From Voacanga thouarsii (Eukaryota; Streptophyta; Magnoliopsida; Gentianales; Apocynaceae): a DNA stretch of 64,000 nucleotides. The position numbers and the translations under genes were made by a program. Of the stretch, positions 62,056 through 64,000 are shown piece by piece. The stretch lies in NCBI GenBank assembly GCA_026120185.1, contig JANUWF010001783.1, positions 2,263,001 to 2,327,000 of the forward strand, in the 5' to 3' direction. Numbering within the stretch: the first letter of the stretch is position 1; each line of letters starts with the position of its first letter. A model generated the notes under the pieces. That model was not told the origin of the DNA and made no database searches. It saw only the letters and a list, made by a program, of their open reading frames with translations.

Positions 62056-63552
62056 CCTATGGTGGAGTAGCAGGACTTTTAGTATATCACGTTAGAAAAG
62101 GAAAAAAAAATTGCTTTTTTTTTTTAATTATTTCCGAAGCCACTACCACTTTTTCTCTTTTATTTCCTTTTTATATTTTTCTTTTACTTGTGACGGTTAT
62201 TCTTTGTTTTCGAAATAACAAAAGCCATCACTCACAACCCTAATAGGCTAAGCTTTTTTCAATTAGCTCTAGACTAATTAAATAATTCTCTTATTAATTA
62301 ATTAATCACTTCGGTCCAATTTAAAATTATTCAAGATAATTAATTAATAAACTAATTTAATTAAATTAGTCCAAGGCTAATCAAATAGCTCCCTTATTAA
62401 TTAATTAATCCACTTGGGCCCAATATAAAATTATCCAAGATAATTAATCAATAAAATAATTTATTTAAATTAGCCCAATAAATTATTCTAGCCAAATAAA
62501 TATTTATTGGATTCCTAGAATAATTTCTTCCAATATTAATTTCACCAAACGAGCCCATATAGTAAATAAGATTTATTAAGATTATTTGAGTTACTTTAGG
62601 GAACAAAAGATATATCATTCTTAGTTATTAAAATAACCAGAATACCCTTGCATTTTAAATATTCCATTTACTACCATATGAAAATATTGACCCAAGAATA
62701 ATATTGCAAGCATGATGTCCTCAACCTACAGGTGTAATGACGAAAATATCCTCTACGTAACACCCATCATTAAGATAGGAAAAATGTACTAACAAATTCA
62801 TCAATGATATTACCATCCTTTGACAACTAGTCTGATAATCCATGACTTCTAGTATGCACCAACTTATTTTCGGGAGCTACCAAAAAGCATACAAACTAAA
62901 TCACATTTCCCAAGGCCCTGATTTCTTTAGATTATCCTGGACAAACACAAGGGGGTGATATCTTCCTTAAGTTGAGCGTAGAAACTCTATTCTATAAATC
63001 TGTCTTAATTAACTAGAGTCATACACCCAACGTACAAAGTTATTGGTTTTGCATTAAAACCTACCCATCATATGTCAAAGTGCACAAGTTCAGCTTCATC
63101 AGACCACCAGTTTATACTCAAGTGTAAAGGTACTCGTCCACACAATAGTAGTGATAAATTAATTTTCATTTATTATAGTACTTCTATGAAGATTATTATC
63201 ATATGGTCCACTTTTACGTATTCTAAATACGTTTACACTATTGGCGTGAGTGGACTACTCACTGGTCTAAGGTAAACCATTCCCCATTTGAAAATCATAG
63301 TGTAATGATCTAAATCTTAATAAAGTGCCTAATTTTATCAATCGATCAAGAACAATTTTTTTGCTTATGTGTTGGTAACCCATAATTTACAACTTACTGT
63401 GAAAGCACGACCCAATCACGTAGATTACTTACTAACACACTTAGACCTTAATGTGCACATATATGTAAACAAACAAACATTAATGAATGAAGTATTTAAT
63501 TAATTTCCAAAATACCGAAATATATTGTCCATTTTGGATATACATTCCAATA
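62056..63552 (-). repeat. 3' LTR (end truncated) of copia element 5
   Basis: On the minus strand it starts TATTGGAATGTATATCC at 63552 (TG mutated to TA). It is clearly related to the LTRs of elements 1 and 2: CAAATGGGGAATGGTTTACC, GTGAGTAGTCCACTCAC and GGTAGCTCC occur in the same order. It includes repeated TTAATTAATTAAT blocks (62300-62460). Its 3' end (left side) runs into the hairpin array with no recognisable LTR terminus, so it appears truncated. The left border is approximate. Confidence 0.8.
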
Positions 63553-63563
63553 ATCTCCCACTT
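63553..63563 (-). promoter_or_regulatory. Polypurine tract of copia element 5
   Basis: On the minus strand, AAGTGGGAGAT abuts the LTR start, identical to the PPT of elements 1 and 2. Confidence 0.85.
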
Positions 63564-63575
63564 GTGCTAAATGGA

Positions 63576-64000
63576 CTATGATAGTCCATATGTGCCTACC
63601 CCTATAACATCCAAGTGTCTTCGAAACACCTTCTCTATCAGAGACTCGGTAAATAGGTGTCTGTTAGATTATTTGTAGATGAATTCTAATAAACTAATAT
63701 CTCACATTTCTAGATAAACTCTGGACGAAGTGATACTTCCTCTCAATGTGCTTGCTCTTCCTGTGGTTTCTTTGCTCCTTGAACTGTGACACAGCTCAAG
63801 ATTTGTTACAATAAATGATACTGGGCCTATCTATTTGTTTTATAACTCCAAGTTCTATAAGTAACTTATAGAGCCAAACCGTTTCTTTTTAAGCTTCTGA
63901 AGCTGCTGCATACTCAACTTCTATGGTAGAATCAGTAATTCTAGATTACTAACACTCTTCCATAAAATAACCCCTCAAAACAAAATGAAAATGTATCCAC
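63576..64000 (-). pseudogene. RNase H end of Pol, copia element 5
   Basis: On the minus strand the end of the RNase H domain can be read: STIEVEYAAASEA, KETVWLYKLL, KHIERKYHFV and, in another frame, VFRRHLDVIGVGTYGLS plus stop (63578-63576). It is collinear with the ends of elements 1 and 2. Frame changes and stops are present near 63660-63700. It keeps the Trp codon (KETVWLYK) that is a stop in both element 1 and element 2. The rest of the element lies beyond the window. Confidence 0.85.

Noticed and set aside
62030..62140. CACTA terminus at the right end of the hairpin array
   Set aside because: No TGTAGTG or CACTACA sequence is present. CACTACCAC at about 62140 lacks the rest of the terminal consensus.

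Overview
This is eudicot-type plant nuclear DNA: very AT-rich and packed with transposable elements, with one recognisable host gene. That gene lies on the minus strand at 1226-2279, has two exons, and encodes a NAR2/NRT3 protein, the partner subunit of high-affinity NRT2 nitrate transporters. No tRNA, rRNA, CRISPR array or bacterial-type operon is visible. The species cannot be named from the sequence.

Layout. 1-682 is the right end of a CACTA (En/Spm) transposon ending in ...TGTAGTG. 1226-2350 is the NAR2 gene with its TATA box. 3619-21164 is a Ty1/copia element (element 1, plus strand, TSD AAATT). Its gag is split by a second copia element of the same family (element 2, 7822-15920, TSD GAAAG). 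21772-22498 is a hAT-like element lacking a transposase, followed by LINE debris and an AT-rich stretch with a very short retroposon footprint (23463-23566). 26230-42115 is a minus-strand copia element (element 3, TSD ATATA) carrying a plus-strand Sirevirus-like copia element (element 4, 30377-41063) in its gag. Element 4 has an extra ORF after pol.

42.2-46.4 kb holds LINE and Ty3/gypsy debris, including a minus-strand gypsy LTR that contains a long ATT microsatellite. 46404-52447 is a degraded plus-strand gypsy element of the Tat/Athila kind (LTR, PBS, gag-PR-RT-RH-IN, no 3' LTR). 52.4-54.9 kb is a non-coding block that looks like a minus-strand gypsy LTR. 54.9-58.2 kb is the remnant of a CACTA transposase. 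58.8-62.05 kb is a 3.2-kb tandem array whose monomers each carry an 11-bp inverted repeat. 62.06-64 kb is the 3' end of another minus-strand copia element (element 5), related to elements 1 and 2.

The TEs appear to be fossils with stops, frameshifts or deletions. In both nests the inner element's LTR pair looks less diverged than the outer's, as the nesting order predicts. The most interesting points are: three nonsense codons shared by elements 1 and 2; the hairpin-bearing higher-order repeat array beside the CACTA remnant; conserved hairpins in the long copia leaders; and the third ORF of the Sirevirus-like element. All identities were judged by eye, with no database search.
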